Shown: in pieces, positions 1 through 10,660 of the stretch
Layout of the letters: each line of letters opens with the position of its first letter
How positions within the stretch are numbered: position 1 is the stretch's first letter
DNA from: Symbiodinium kawagutii
Lineage: Eukaryota > Sar > Dinophyceae > Suessiales > Symbiodiniaceae
Reading direction: 5' to 3'
NCBI GenBank assembly: GCA_009767595.1
Contig: VSDK01012907.1
Span: forward strand, 967,990-1,031,989
DNA: 64,000 bases
Notes under the pieces: generated by a model
What the model was told of the DNA's origin: nothing
Seen by the model: the letters and a program-made list of their open reading frames with translations, nothing else
Databases searched by the model: none
Translations under genes and position numbers: made by a program

Positions 1-129
1 CCCATAGACCCATCCATGACCCTGGTGAACCACCTGGATCAACACCGACAACTTCGCATCCGGGGGTGCATGAACAACCGAAGAGTATTCCATGGCGGTC
101 CCGATCCTCAACGTTCCGCAGTCTCAGCT
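1..129 (+). CDS. Partial exon-like segment at window edge
   Basis: Frame 1 is open from the first base to a TGA at 130 and contains MTLVNHLDQHRQLRIRGCMN, with mostly G or C in third positions. The upstream part lies outside the window. A GT at 85 (AAGA|GTATTC) could be the donor, which would end the exon at 84. The product is not recognised. Confidence 0.4.
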
Positions 130-153
130 TGACCCCTGGAAGGAGTTGAGCCC

Positions 154-233
154 AAACTGTTTATTATTACCATAAATGATTACTCATGGACCCATGGATA
201 ATTTGGGGGTACCCCCATTTTGAGAAACCACCA
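154..233 (+). repeat. Family A element, right half
   Basis: The segment runs from a TTTATTATTACCATAAATG core to the right terminus GGGGGTACCCCC-ATTTTGAGAAACCACC seen in other family A copies. The left terminus is not recognisable, so this copy is truncated or decayed. Confidence 0.7.
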
Positions 234-484
234 GTTAGTTCCTAGATTTGGTGAGCAACAAGAAACAATTTGGTTCGATACTGTTTGGTCAATCCTTCAC
301 AATGACCAGTTGTATTGCGTGTTAACCAACACTCAGCAAAATTCACAAATATCATCCACTTAAGCCGCGTTCAACATCGTAAAGCACCATGCATTACCAT
401 CATTAGTCATCATTTATATCCATCACCAAGCATAGCAACACATGAATCCATTGTCAACCGGAACCATCATTTAACCGATAGTCG

Positions 485-583
485 CTGGTGGTTTCAACTA
501 TTTTTTATTTTCCCTAGTGTTTTTTTTCCAATTGGTTGGTTCATAAGCATATTTTCCATAGGGGTGGTTCAACCACCAACCAG
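485..583 (+). repeat. Family B element
   Basis: It begins CTGGTGGTTTCAAC, passes through a TTTTCCCTAGTG core and ATTGGTTGGTTCATAAGCAT, and ends GGTTCAACCACCAACCAG, the inverse of its start. A solitary terminus of the same family follows at 641-666. Nothing else is evident between 240 and 690. Confidence 0.7.
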
Positions 584-697
584 TGATGATCATTGTTAGC
601 CAGTGTAATCACTATATTGACCATTCTGAACCACTAGTTCACCATGGGTGGTTCAACCACCAACCAGAATAGTGGTTACCCCATAACAACCCCCTCC

Positions 698-1553
698 TCA
701 CAAGCATCCAACCTCCCACGTGGTCATACAGGTGCTATACATTCCGCCTTGGTGGTGGCACGAGGTCCGTCCCTGGGACCTGGCAATGGTGGGTTGGTCA
801 CCCTGTGAGACTACCGGGTTACCCCCGCGGCTGGGCAGACCACTGGCAGTTGCCCAGAGCTCAGTGTCTCCATTTTTTCGGAAAATCCAGCTGGAGGAAG
901 AGGTTTCTCTAGCTTTGCGCTGGGTGGCTTGCCCAGCTAGGCTGGGTGTTCCTGCTGGTTTGTTTGGTGATATTGAAACGTTCAAAGCTGCCACCTCTTG
1001 GACCAGAGGGATACTAGGTCCTGCACCAACATAGTGCTTGCTTGTCAACGACACCATAAATCCCATATCTCATAAGCCAGGAAGTAGCCATTTCGCGTTG
1101 AGGAGGCACCACACCCCCGAGATGTTCCTTGACTGGGAGCCCTTTAGCGACTAAGGTATTGCCAGAGCCCTTGGCTGGATCATTGATGGGGAATCATTGT
1201 TAGTGGCTTGAAAGGCGATCGTTGCACAATCCTTAGAGCCAATCCATAGTAGGTCACTGCTCGCTGTTGCATGTGATCCTGGCATGGTAATTAGTGAGCA
1301 TCCTGTTGACCCCACGGCTGGCACCCTCCAAGGAACCTTGGAAGGTCCTTCCGTTTCCACCACGTATCGCTTTCACATGGAGGCAGGGCTTTTGTTTGTT
1401 CAAACTGGAAGTCTCACATGATATGGCTGTAGGTCCCCCGTACCCCTTGTGAACATCATGACCAAACTGGTCGTTGTTGGGACCTTGGCCCGCATCACCC
1501 ACCCATTTTTGGGTTGGTTGATATTGACTTATCCCTATATTATCCATATTCAA
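698..1553. other. ORF-rich block, strand uncertain, possibly decayed element
   Basis: Open frames occur on both strands. On + a frame runs 720-1034 (contains FFRKIQLEEEVSLALRW). On minus, frames at 698-1066, 1151-1363 and 1254-1553 follow one another in different phases, as in a coding region broken by frameshifts. Base composition is more even than in the surrounding spacers. No family is recognised and neither strand can be preferred. Confidence 0.25.
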
Positions 1554-1773
1554 AGGAGTATCCGGTATCCATCAATAGTAACACTTGTCAGCTGTTGTTA
1601 GTTCAGCAGAGATAACCCGCCAAAAACCAATAGCTTTGGGGAGGGACCATCCACTGACAACGATGCTGTTGGTGGATTGGGATTCTTCCATTTTTATTAA
1701 TCTGCAGCAAAACTTCCATGCAAGCACCATACTGGTTAGGCTTCCCTTAGTTTGGATCCAACGACAGGTATAG

Positions 1774-1877
1774 CTGGTTGGTGGTTTCGAACATGTTTAT
1801 TATTTTCCCTAGTAACTATTAACAAATGGTTGGTTGACAAACACATTTTTCATAGGGGTGGTTCAAGCACCAACAAG
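1774..1877 (+). repeat. Family B element
   Basis: It starts CTGGTTGGTGGTTTCG, contains TTTTCCCTAGTAACTATTAA and TGGTTGGTTGAC, and ends GGTTCAAGCACCAAC. It is the same arrangement as the copies at 6166, 31825 and 41878. Confidence 0.75.
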
Positions 1878-1911
1878 TCTAGCTGGGGTTTAGGATCATT
1901 CGCAGCTAACA

Positions 1912-2091
1912 ATGGCTGGACTTGGTTCCTGCCATCCGCAGGATGCAGATCGCTTCCTGAAGGTCATGAACTTGTTTTATCAGCTCCTCGGAAGTATCGG
2001 TTCCGGCCCGGCATTCAGGGGCTGTGCACGGACCAACCACGGGCTGCCCACCGGGGCTTGCGAAAAAGGGTGGCGCAATCGGTGGTTCTGA
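1912..2091 (+). CDS. Exon-like ORF, unknown product
   Basis: A 59-codon frame from ATG (contains QDADRFLKVMNLFYQLLGSI) ends at TGA 2089 in a GC-richer island just right of a family B element. The opposite strand is also open (1906-2127, a coil-like stretch EELIKQVHDLQEAI), so the strand is not secure. Confidence 0.35.
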   Translation: MAGLGSCHPQDADRFLKVMNLFYQLLGSIGSGPAFRGCARTNHGLPTGACEKGWRNRWF

Positions 2092-2360
2092 AGCTGCTTT
2101 GCAGAAACATTGTTGGCGTTCGCGCAATTAAGGATCCAACGAAGGGGGTTATCACCAGTCGAACAATCACCGACAAGAACCAGCAGGAGGTCTATAGAAA
2201 CATCATGAAATATGAAACAATGCAGCTTGGATATGATAGAGGTCTGAACTGTCAGCAACAGCGGTCGTCCCATCACTATTGTATGGAGCTGGTTTCTTCC
2301 GAGCGGCAGGGCGGAATACTTTTCTATTGTATAAATCTATAAGGAATAAAAACATAACTG

Positions 2361-2723
2361 ATGTGTGATGGTGTGCTTTGGTTGATGATGGCATATGATG
2401 CATCACAAAAGGTTGCTTCTTGTTTGCAACAAGGGTTGATCTTCATTTTGGGTTCCATACTGGTTGTCATCACCAATGGAGCTGATGTCTTAGCTCGCGG
2501 ATTTGAGCAAAGTTTTGAAAGCCATGAAAATGACTGCTGTTTTGAAAAGCCAGGGTACCAGAAAACCATGTTTTTGTTGCTCATGTCCAGCACCGGTTTC
2601 CAACCTAATGAGTACCAGGAAGGAACCAGTAAAAACGCTTCCAAATTCAGGGGCGCCTGGCACCAGCACCCCAGGTTCCACAAGACGTCACAAGAGTGCC
2701 TCGTCCGAAAGTTCATCGCCAGA
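2361..2723 (+). other. Open frames of uncertain coding status
   Basis: Two + frames and one minus frame stay open. One + frame contains a Cys-rich PCFCCSCPAPVS stretch. Composition is close to the spacers and no splice pair stands out, so this may be chance. Confidence 0.2.
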
Positions 2724-2730
2724 GATATTT

Positions 2731-2841
2731 GGCTATGGGTCAATATTAACCCCCAAAAATGGTGGATAATAACCAACAATAATAGGGAAGACAATGGTCA
2801 ATGATAGGGGAACCAAGGGTACGGGGTTTTGATCCATAGCC
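2731..2841 (-). repeat. Family D element with 6-bp target duplication
   Basis: Ends are GGCTATGGGTCAA and TTGATCCATAGCC, an inverted pair. ATATTT sits directly on both sides (2725-2730 and 2842-2847), as a target-site duplication would. Internally it carries ACCAACAATAATAGGG and GGGGAACCAAGGGTACGGGG in minus orientation. Confidence 0.8.
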
Positions 2842-2849
2842 ATATTTGA

Positions 2850-3410
2850 CCGCAATTCACAAGGGTTGGTCCAGCTTTGAAGTGCTTGATCGTAGGCCAA
2901 CAGTTACACTGCAATACCACCGACTGTCACTACAATCGCACCCAACAGTGATTTCTACAAACCACCACTACTCGGCACCTATGATCATAGGCCAACACTT
3001 TCACTATTAGCTACTAGTAGCAACCATTGTTGTGTAGCTACTTGCGTACCACTGTGACCATTCAGTTCCACTACTAGCTACACTAATCACTCACTATTAG
3101 TTGATAGCAATCAACAACGGGGCATAGCTGATTGTCCAATCATTTTTTCTGGCCAGTGGTCAAGCAATGAAAGTTGATGATGATTGATGATGGTCGGATG
3201 TCAATAGCAACATAACCTATTAATATGATCTATTTGACCTATATATAACCCAATAATATAGTATTATATCATCTATATCACTACAACCGTGCATTGTAAT
3301 CGCTTCTTGTGGTGAAGCATGGTCTTGGAAGCTCCGCTGAGTTGATAGGGGTACCCTATGATTGTTGGTGATTGTACCCTTTATTAACCATAAACCAGCT
3401 GGAAGTCACC
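2850..3410. other. Spacer without recognised gene
   Basis: AT-rich DNA with short recurring CACTA and TAGTTGATAG words. No coding island, tandem array or TIR element is evident. Confidence 0.6.
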
Positions 3411-3418
3411 ATTGATAT

Positions 3419-3503
3419 GGTGATTTCTGAAAATAGGGAACGAGCAGTTATCATCCACTCTTAAGCCAATCATTTTGTGGGGTTCCCAATCTGAAGAAAC
3501 CCC
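3419..3503 (+). repeat. Degenerate family A element
   Basis: GGTGATTTCTGAAAATAGGG at the left and TGGGGTTCCCAATCTGAAGAAACCCC at the right match the family A termini with several substitutions. The internal CCAATCATTTTG matches the CCAACCATTTT core of other copies. Confidence 0.6.
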
Positions 3504-4006
3504 TTCATCTAGCCTTGCCAAGAAAAACAACATGATACAGCTCTGTATCACCACTATGGTGGGTACCCTCCAACTATGATGGATCTCCAGCTCCCCAGCA
3601 AGCAGGGCCCAGGTTAGCATGCTGGGGGAAGTTGAACCCCACCGGCCTCCCGAAGTTGCTGATGAATCATTGTTGAACCAGTCATATACTTTTTGCTTCT
3701 TCACTAGCAAGTATTTCATGAGTCACGGCCTCCTGATTCCTAGGAGCTATTGGTCATGTATCCACAGTGAACCGATCAACCGAGCGATCATCATTGGCTG
3801 AATTGGTATTTTTATCCCCTACTATTTACCCCTAGTACGTCACCATTAGCCATTACCAACCATCACTAACCACAATAGACCATTACTTGGCCATTACCAA
3901 CCATCACCAACTAGAATAAACCATGCATTGGCCATTACCAACCAGCACTAAGCACCTTCAACAACAGCCATTTCCCAACCATCATCAAACACCATGCTGT
4001 AGCCAG

Positions 4007-4057
4007 CCATGGCAACCCATCCTTCGAACGGTTCCGCCATTGACGGGCTTCAAACAG
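4007..4057 (+). CDS. Short exon candidate
   Basis: AG precedes (CCAG|CCATGG) and a good donor follows (AAACAG|GTACGG). The 17 codons read PWQPILRTVPPLTGFKQ in phase 0. The frame stays open to 4141, so a longer exon is possible. Product unknown. Confidence 0.45.
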
Positions 4058-4135
4058 GTACGGCAGCGGACGTTTGGCAGCTCACATCCGAATCTTGCTG
4101 AGGGTGAACTGGCGAGTTGGGCCAAGATTAAGCAT

Positions 4136-4270
4136 CAATAAGAACCTATGGTTAAGAATAACCTATGCTTAATGATAACATATGGTCGACAAGAACCTAT
4201 GGTCGACAACAACCTATGGTTAATGTAATAATCTATGCTCAATAAAACCTATGTATGGTTGACAAGCTAA
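4136..4270 (+). repeat. Degenerate AACCTATGGT repeats
   Basis: The word AACCTATGGTYRA recurs about seven times with spacings of roughly 15-22 bases. It looks like an eroded minisatellite inside a spacer. Confidence 0.6.
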
Positions 4271-4498
4271 CTAACAAATCATCAATATTAACCATCAATA
4301 ATAAGCGATCATGGTCAACATGCTAAATCACAACTAAGAGGGGAACGATAAGAAATAATGGTCAAATGATCACCTATAATTAGTAGGGTAAAATTATCAA
4401 CAATAAGGGTGGTTTATATGGTTACTAAGGGTACTTGTAGGTTTATGAGGGTGAATGATAGGGTTCACTAATAAGCAACCATGGTGAACAAGCTAACT

Positions 4499-4604
4499 GG
4501 CTATGGGTCAACAGTAAGTAACCAACTAATGGGGAACAATCACCAACAATAATAAGGCAAACAATGGTTAATAGTTGGGAACCAGGTGTACAGGGTTTTG
4601 ACCC
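4499..4604 (-). repeat. Family D element abutting the GAT satellite
   Basis: It starts GGCTATGGGTCAACAG and ends GGGTTTTGACCC, with the family's CACCAACAATAATA interior. The expected outer end (ATAGCC) is replaced by the GAT array that begins at once. Confidence 0.75.
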
Positions 4605-4644
<40 letters not shown>

Positions 4645-4952
4645 CTGATGATGATGATGATGATGATGATGACGATGATGACGATGATGACGATGACGAC
4701 GATGATGACGATGATGACGATGATGACGATGACGACGATGATGACGATGATGACGATGATGACGATGACGACGATGATGACGATGATGACGATGATGACG
4801 ATGACGACGATGATGACGATGATGACGATGATGACGATGACGACGATGATGACGATGATGACGATGATGACGATGACGACGATGATGACGATGATGACGA
4901 TGATGACGATGACGACGATGATGACGATGATGACGATGATGATGATGATGAC

Positions 4953-4983
<31 letters not shown>

Positions 4984-4984
4984 C

Positions 4985-5017
<33 letters not shown>

Positions 5018-5020
5018 GAT
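4605..5020 (+). repeat. GAT/GAC satellite with 36-bp higher-order unit
   Basis: Uninterrupted GAT triplets with GAC variants. The GACGAC variant recurs every 36 bases (4695, 4731, 4767 and on to about 4920), so a 36-bp higher-order unit has been amplified inside a simple triplet array. The long Met/Thr frame through it is a by-product of the triplet period, not a gene. Confidence 0.95.
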
Positions 5021-5039
5021 GAAGGTGATGATGAAGGTG

Positions 5040-5215
5040 GTGATGAAGGTGATGATGGTGATTATGGTGATGATGGTGATGATGGTGATGATGGTGATGA
5101 TGGTGATGATGGTGATGATGGTGATGATGGTGATGATGGTGATGATGGTGATGATGGTGATGATGGTGATGATGGTGATGATGGTGATGATGGTGATGGT
5201 GGTGGTGGTGGCGGT
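5040..5215 (+). repeat. GATGATGGT 9-bp minisatellite
   Basis: About 16 near-perfect copies of GATGATGGT continue the preceding array. It decays to GGTGGTGGTGG at the right end. Confidence 0.95.
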
Positions 5216-6165
5216 GATGGTTGGCTGATGGTTGGCTGATGGGATGCCTTTTGATTTTGAATCATACTTTGCGAACTGAAGGTAGTCGTATCTAGTGGCT
5301 TGCTTGTAGCTTGTAGCAATTGATTCCTTTTAAATATCGGGTAATGATAACTGATGTCAATCGAGGCCAAGCAACAGCAGCTTCTAGTAGTGCTTATCAT
5401 GCCCAATCTTGGTTCATCAATATCAACGAACGGACGGTGAGCAATAAGTTGAATGAACTATGTGTCAAAATCGCCGAGAACAGTTTGTCACCACTACAAT
5501 GGTAGTGAGAAATCATTGCCAATTATCCGCGATGAACAACAACCAAAGACAGTAGTGGTCTTTAAAATCAGTCAACAATAGATAGTTATGTAAGCAAGAT
5601 ATTGAAAAATGAAACACTAAACAACAATCAACACAGGCACGTTGACAATATGTGAACATTTTTGTTGGCTTTTGATTATTGATTGGAAACCTATGGATAG
5701 ACAACTACTGCTTATTGTTTTTGTTGTTGATTATTACGAGACTGGCAGATGATTAACCAATGCTGGCTACTAAGATGGTTTTGATGAGATGGTATTTATT
5801 GATTAGTAACCCTTAGCCACCCCAACAATGATGATATTCACAGAATAAAGTATGGTTACAGCTGATAGTTTTACATGATTGATGAACGTTGGTTGATAGG
5901 GGGAGCAATAGCCAATAAAAAACTTCAAACGATGATTGAAGTTGTGATTCATCGACTGAATTGTGATTCTTTTCACATAGCTCGCTTTGCTCATAGGACA
6001 CCCTGATGGTGACGAAAAACAACACTGACGGACGTAGCGTTCTTAACTTCAAAAACGTTACAGCCAGCTACCACTCGCATTGACCATCGGAAACGCACTA
6101 ATGGGCAGCTATTCATCATCCATCATCAAAACGTCTTGCAGCTACGCATCTAGCCATCGATGATT
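5216..6165. other. Spacer without recognised gene
   Basis: AT-rich, mixed-skew DNA. Short open frames on both strands lack GC-rich third positions and splice signals. No exon is proposed. Confidence 0.6.
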
Positions 6166-6260
6166 GTTTGGTGGTTTCAGACATGTTTATTTTCCCTATT
6201 GATTATAAACAAGTGGTTGGTTGACTAATATTCGTCATGGGGGTTGAAACCACCAACCAG
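6166..6260 (+). repeat. Family B element
   Basis: TTTGGTGGTTTCAGACATGT at the left and GGGGTTGAAACCACCAACCAG-type right end, with the TTTTCCCTATTGATTATAAA core and GTGGTTGGTTGACTAATATT. Confidence 0.8.
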
Positions 6261-6474
6261 TTGTTGAATAATGATTCATTCTAGTGATGGATGATTGTTG
6301 ATTGTTCATTGATGATTTGTAAAGGATGGTTAGTGATGGTCGATAGTGGTGAGAGGAAAAAAACACAATAAAACCACCAGTTTTGATGGTAAATCACATG
6401 TTTTTTTTTCTGGGAAAACTAGGGAATAGTTTCTTGATATGGATCTGTCATGATCTATCATTAAATTTGTTCCA

Positions 6475-6560
6475 CATATCCGCCGTTGGTCCCAGGATCC
6501 TTCTTCGTATACGCCTTGCAACCGCAGCATGGACAAGGCCATCCACCCTGGGGTTAGCTC
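6475..6560. other. GC-richer exon-like island, strand uncertain
   Basis: On minus, CCCCAG|GGTGGATGG opens a frame WMALSMLRLQGVYEEGSWDQ. On +, GTCCCAG|GATCCTTC opens two other frames. Third positions favour minus slightly. It stands out from its AT-rich flanks. Confidence 0.35.
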
Positions 6561-6599
6561 ATGGTTCACCATCAATAGGCATGGTCAATAATAATTTGT

Positions 6600-7060
6600 G
6601 TCAATGTTTACATTTAGCTGTTTATAACTGTTGGCTGTACAGTGGTGTAGGATGGTTGGTTGCGTAGCTATTTATGATGTTTGGTTTAACAGTGGCTTGT
6701 GATGGTTGGTTAAATCGTGCAGGGTGATGGTTGGCTACATAGCTGTTTTTGTTGGTTGGTTATGTGGTGGTTTTTGATGGTTGGTCATTTTGCTGTTTTT
6801 GGTGGTTGGTTCTACAGTGGTTGATGATAGTGGGCTTTGCAGATGGTTACGATGGTTCGTTCTACAGTGGTTGATGATAGTGGGATTTACAGCTGTTTAT
6901 GATGGTTGGTTTTACAGTGATTTAGGATGGTTGCTTCCACAGCTGTTGGTTGGTTATACAATGGTTTTGGACGGTTCGTTTTGCAACTGTTTTTGGTGTT
7001 TCGTTTTTTCATTGTTTTTAATGGTTGATATTTAAAAAAAACTGTTTTTGGTGGCTGGTT
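6600..7060 (+). repeat. Degenerate TGGTTGGTT...TACAGTGGTT repeat field
   Basis: A loose 30-50-base pattern (GATGGTTGGTT, then TTTACAGTGG or TCTACAGTGG, then TTGATGATAGTGGG) recurs more than ten times with strong G+T bias on this strand. No coding sequence is seen. Confidence 0.7.
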
Positions 7061-7264
7061 AGTTAATGGTGCATGTTTGAAAGTGGCAAGTGGTTGTTTT
7101 GGTTCACAATGGGTGGGTGAGGTTAGGAAAATATCGTTTCACTTGACCATGGAGACTGGTCAGCAATACGTTCATGACAGCTTCAAACCAACCAAATCTA
7201 AACATCAACCCTGGTTAACCAGTCTCAGCCAGTATCAATATTCATCGAATTGGTTTCATAAAGT

Positions 7265-7355
7265 CATCGGGGAACCCCAAATGCATGGTTGGTTTTTTAC
7301 GGTCAAAGTTTCCTGAATTGGATGATTTGGGGGGACTACGGCTTGAGAAACCACC
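7265..7355 (+). repeat. Degenerate family A element
   Basis: The left part has GGGGAACCCCAAATGCATGG and the right end is GGGGGGACTACGGCTTGAGAAACCACC-like. The left terminus is eroded. Confidence 0.5.
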
Positions 7356-7829
7356 ACATATGGTTGATACGACTATAGTGGATACAAGTCGGCGCCTCGT
7401 ATTTGTCAACCAATATCAACCAGTACCAACCAGTCTCAAACACAGGTCTACATCCAGCTGGGTCTATCAATCTGTTTGGTGGCCCGTGTAGTAATCCATA
7501 GTGCTCCGACCTATAGCCACATTGTGGCTCCCATTCAGAACTCCAGTTGCGCTTGAAGGCGGGGCTCCAACTCAATCATGAACTTCCGCACCAGGCATCG
7601 AAATACAGGCGAACGACCATTTTCAAGAACCAGCATTTTGACCAGAAGCCACATATCAATGTAAAGATATATAATGCATTTTAATGCACGTATGCATGTA
7701 TTTAAACATGTGAATTGATACCGGCGATATTGTTAGTATTATTTCACTATTGCTAGTGATATCCACGTATTCCAACATCGTCAGCCATTTTCAAACGTCA
7801 AAAACCATGCAAGACCAGCCATCTTGTTT

Positions 7830-8184
7830 CCCTTGATCTTCACCCATGATTATCAATGAGTTCTAACCATTTCAACCATTGATGAAATACGGTACATTCA
7901 TCCTCAACCATGAGCCAGCAAAAATCATCATTAAAACATTATTGCAGTAAACCATTATTAAACCATCACTGAACCCTCATTCAACCATCATCAAACCATC
8001 ACACAATCATCATCAAACCATCACTAAAGCATCATTAAAGTATCATTAAACCATGATTATGCCATGATTAGACCATCATTATGCCATTATGCCATGAATC
8101 ATCATTAGACACTATTCTACGATTACTAAACCATCATTAAACCATGATTAAGCCATCATTAAATCATGACTAACCATCTTACAG
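7830..8184 (+). other. CCAT-rich spacer arm left of an exon island
   Basis: Dense AAACCATCATTAAACC-type words give strong A+C bias up to the CTTACAG acceptor of the next island. The complementary TGG-rich arm lies to the right (8434-8760). Confidence 0.7.
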
Positions 8185-8433
8185 CCCCTGCATTGATACC
8201 TCCATGTCGTCCAGGCGGCGGCCAGTGCCTGTCGCTGCGTGGCGCTCTGCCACTGTTGGCGGCCGGCACCTTGGGCTTCGGCCCGGCCGTGGGGATTCNN
8301 NNNNNNNNNCCGTGCCTGCCGCTGCGGGGCGCCCTGCCACTGTTGGCGGCCGGCACTTTGGGCTTCGGCCTGGCAGTGGCGATTCTGCCACGGCACCATG
8401 GCAAGGAGGATCCCCATCTGCTTGGAAGATATG
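8185..8433 (+). CDS. Exon-like island with hydrophobic segment, interrupted by gap
   Basis: An acceptor CATCTTACAG opens a frame that reads CLSLRGALPLLAAGTLGFGP before an assembly gap and a second, similar copy (GALPLLAAGTLGFGLAVAIL) after it, then PRHHGKEDPHLLGR up to G|GTGGTT. The LLAAGTLGFGLAVAIL stretch could be a membrane segment. The two copies are about 76 bp and strongly similar, so either a tandem exon duplication or an assembly artefact at the gap produced them. The gap length is not trustworthy, so the reading frame across it is unknown. Product not recognised. Confidence 0.5.
8299..8309. other. Assembly gap (11 N)
   Basis: Eleven undetermined bases lie exactly between two similar 76-bp copies of the same coding-like sequence. 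Confidence 1.
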
Positions 8434-8780
8434 GTGGTTTAATGATGGGTTGATGATGGGTTAATGATGGGTTGATGATGGGTTGATGATGGGTTAATGA
8501 GATGGGTTATGGTTGGTAGAGGTGAATGATGTTGGTTGATAGTGGTTTAATGATGTTTGGGTTAGTGATGTTGGTTAGGGATGTTGGTTAATGATGTTGG
8601 TTAGGGATGTTGGTTGAGAATGGTTGGATCATTCCTTGGTGGTGGTTCACAATGATCGGATAATGGTTGAATGATGCTTGGTAGTGGCTAATGATTGGTA
8701 GCAATCGTGATTGAGAATGATGCTTACTGGTTTGGTTGAGATAGGTTCATAATGGTGAATGACGGGACTGAGTGATACCG
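8434..8780 (+). other. TGG-rich spacer arm right of an exon island
   Basis: GATGGGTTGATGATGGGTTA-type words in near-tandem array, then GATGTTGGTTAGG repeats. G+T biased, the inverse of the arm at 7830-8184. Confidence 0.7.
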
Positions 8781-9403
8781 ATTGATGTACTGTACCTGGC
8801 TAGATCCGTGTTTGCCAGAAATCTTCGGTTCAGAACCGTTGACAAATCATGGTAGGTGATGAACACTGATGTTTAAAGACTCCTTTAGTTTAGCTCCTTT
8901 TTGCTAAGAAAGCCGATGATTCTAGGTGATGACGGGGTAAGGATGGTTGATGATGGCCAATAAATGATCATCGTGGTTCATCGTGGTTAAGAATGTTTGT
9001 TTGTTGCCAAAACTCCGTCGATCCCAACCCACTTGTCAGTGATTAGTGATGCATGGTTGATGTGGGCAATGGGACAGTCAGACCGCCATGGTTGATGGTT
9101 AGAGAACGGTGAGCTGCACCTGCATACATCAATGTTTGCCAGAGATCTTTGATGGTTCAGACCGCTTGTTCGTAAATCATGGACAGATGATGCCGGAAGA
9201 TGATATTTCACCTTTGTCGAGGTTGAGAAGACAAGGAGTTGCTGGTTCTCTTTGACGTCAGGGAGGCGTTGGCCACTCAGTTTCCAAGCAGAATTCCAAG
9301 AACATTCAGAACATTCAACATGCTCTAAATTCATATCCTCAATCTTCAAGAATCTCGTATGAGACAACAGTCTTGAGACTTCTTTTTGACCATTGCTGTT
9401 GCG

Positions 9404-9515
9404 TGGTGGTTTCTCAAAATGGGGGTACCTCCACCCAAGATCAACCACCTTCTGTATTACTGTATAGTAAAAACAATAACATCTTTTAGGGTTCCCTATT
9501 CTGAGAAATCACCAT
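9404..9515 (+). repeat. Family A element
   Basis: GGTGGTTTCTCAAAATGGGG at the left; TTTTAGGGTTCCCTATTCTGAG-type right end closing with AAATCACC. Eight hundred bases to its left hold only spacer DNA and a long minus open frame of doubtful meaning. Confidence 0.75.
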
Positions 9516-9636
9516 GTCAGTGTTGAAGTGCTCAATTTATACACAACAGTGACCAACGGAGACAGTTGAAAGCTCAGTTTATGACCGTTGTCGGGTCATC
9601 TTTTGGGGTGGGGCAGCTATCATTTCAACATGTGAT

Positions 9637-9741
9637 GGTGTCTCAAAATACGGAAGCCCAAAAATGAATGCTTTATTGCTGAAAATGGGTATATAATATA
9701 AAGGATGATACCTGGGGGTACCCCTGGTTTGAGAAACCACC
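9637..9741 (+). repeat. Family A element with perfect ATGTGAT duplication
   Basis: The element GGTGTCTCAAAATACGG ... GGGGGTACCCCTGGTTTGAG-AAACCACC is flanked by ATGTGAT on both sides (9630-9636 and 9742-9748), a clear insertion footprint. Confidence 0.9.
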
Positions 9742-9748
9742 ATGTGAT

Positions 9749-10156
9749 GCTGGGATACCATCTGGTGGGGTTCGACAGAAGGGTCAATATTATAGCATGA
9801 CTTAACGGTTGCACTTGTTGATAGCTGGGTCATTACTTTCTGGGGTCGCTGAAACCGTTGTCACAAGAATACTTACCATGATTACAATAAAGGAGTCATA
9901 CATGCTCGGTTTAATAGTTGTAGTTACCATTTTTCACAATTAGTAAACTCTGAACTCCTCACCGTTGTCGTAGTTGTCACAATTTATAGCTATAACCGGA
10001 ATAGTTACTACTCTAATTATTATAGTTAATTATGCTTGCATTTATTGTGAGAGCTTACCATTCTTACTATACTGGAGTCATTGCACTTGTTATTATGTGA
10101 TGTCAGAGCTACGAGTGATTCCAGACACCGTTGAATTGGCATCCCCGTATGTAGAT
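9749..10156. other. Spacer without recognised gene
   Basis: AT-rich DNA with ACCGTTGTC and AGTTGTAGTTACC words. No exon candidate meets the criteria used elsewhere. Confidence 0.6.
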
Positions 10157-10258
10157 GGTGGTTTCTTGAAATAGGGGTACCACAAAAATCAATGGTTCCA
10201 TTACTATAAATGGATAATATTCGATGATTTCGGGGGTCCCCCGTTTTGAGAAACCTCC
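10157..10258 (+). repeat. Family A element
   Basis: GGTGGTTTCTTGAAATAGGG at the left and CGGGGGTCCCCCGTTTTGAG-AAACCTCC at the right. AGAT adjoins both ends, a short possible target duplication. Confidence 0.85.
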
Positions 10259-10660
10259 AGATATGTGCTGTGAGTAAAACGCATCTAGAAACGGCTTGAC
10301 ATGTCCGCTGCTTGCGGTTGTATTCCTATGAACTTACCTGACTGCTCTACTTTCTGGTGACGAAGTCACAATTTATCACATGTTTGTGTAAGACCCGCTG
10401 TCAATCAAACATGGCCTGGAAAATTGCATCTCCTAATGGGTTAAACCATCTACAGTACACAGCTGGCATTTTTCTTCCAGCTGCTAGACTATGAGAATGG
10501 CTTGCAAAGAGAGACACAGGAAAAACTCCAGATAACTACCTTTACTTGGCTCTTTCTTCACATAGGAGTTCCCAAGATATCATCCTTTATACTAATCATT
10601 ATTAGCAAAAAACCAAGCGTTTTTGAGGTTCCCAATTAACCCTCCCCACTTGTTCAATGG

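Noticed and set aside
4564..5228. Long Met/Thr and Met/Val open frames
   Set aside because: They are produced by GAT and GATGATGGT tandem repeats, which contain no stop codons in those frames.
8299..8309. CRISPR-like or repeat-spacer structure at duplicated segments
   Set aside because: Two long copies around an assembly gap; no short regular repeats with unique spacers anywhere in the window.
8987..9448. 153-codon minus open frame
   Set aside because: Third positions are not G/C-rich, no splice pair was seen, and it runs into a family A terminus. A chance frame of this length is plausible in 64 kb.
10334..10342. Perfect minus-strand donor-like CAG|GTAAGT
   Set aside because: No open frame with coding character lies upstream of it on that strand.
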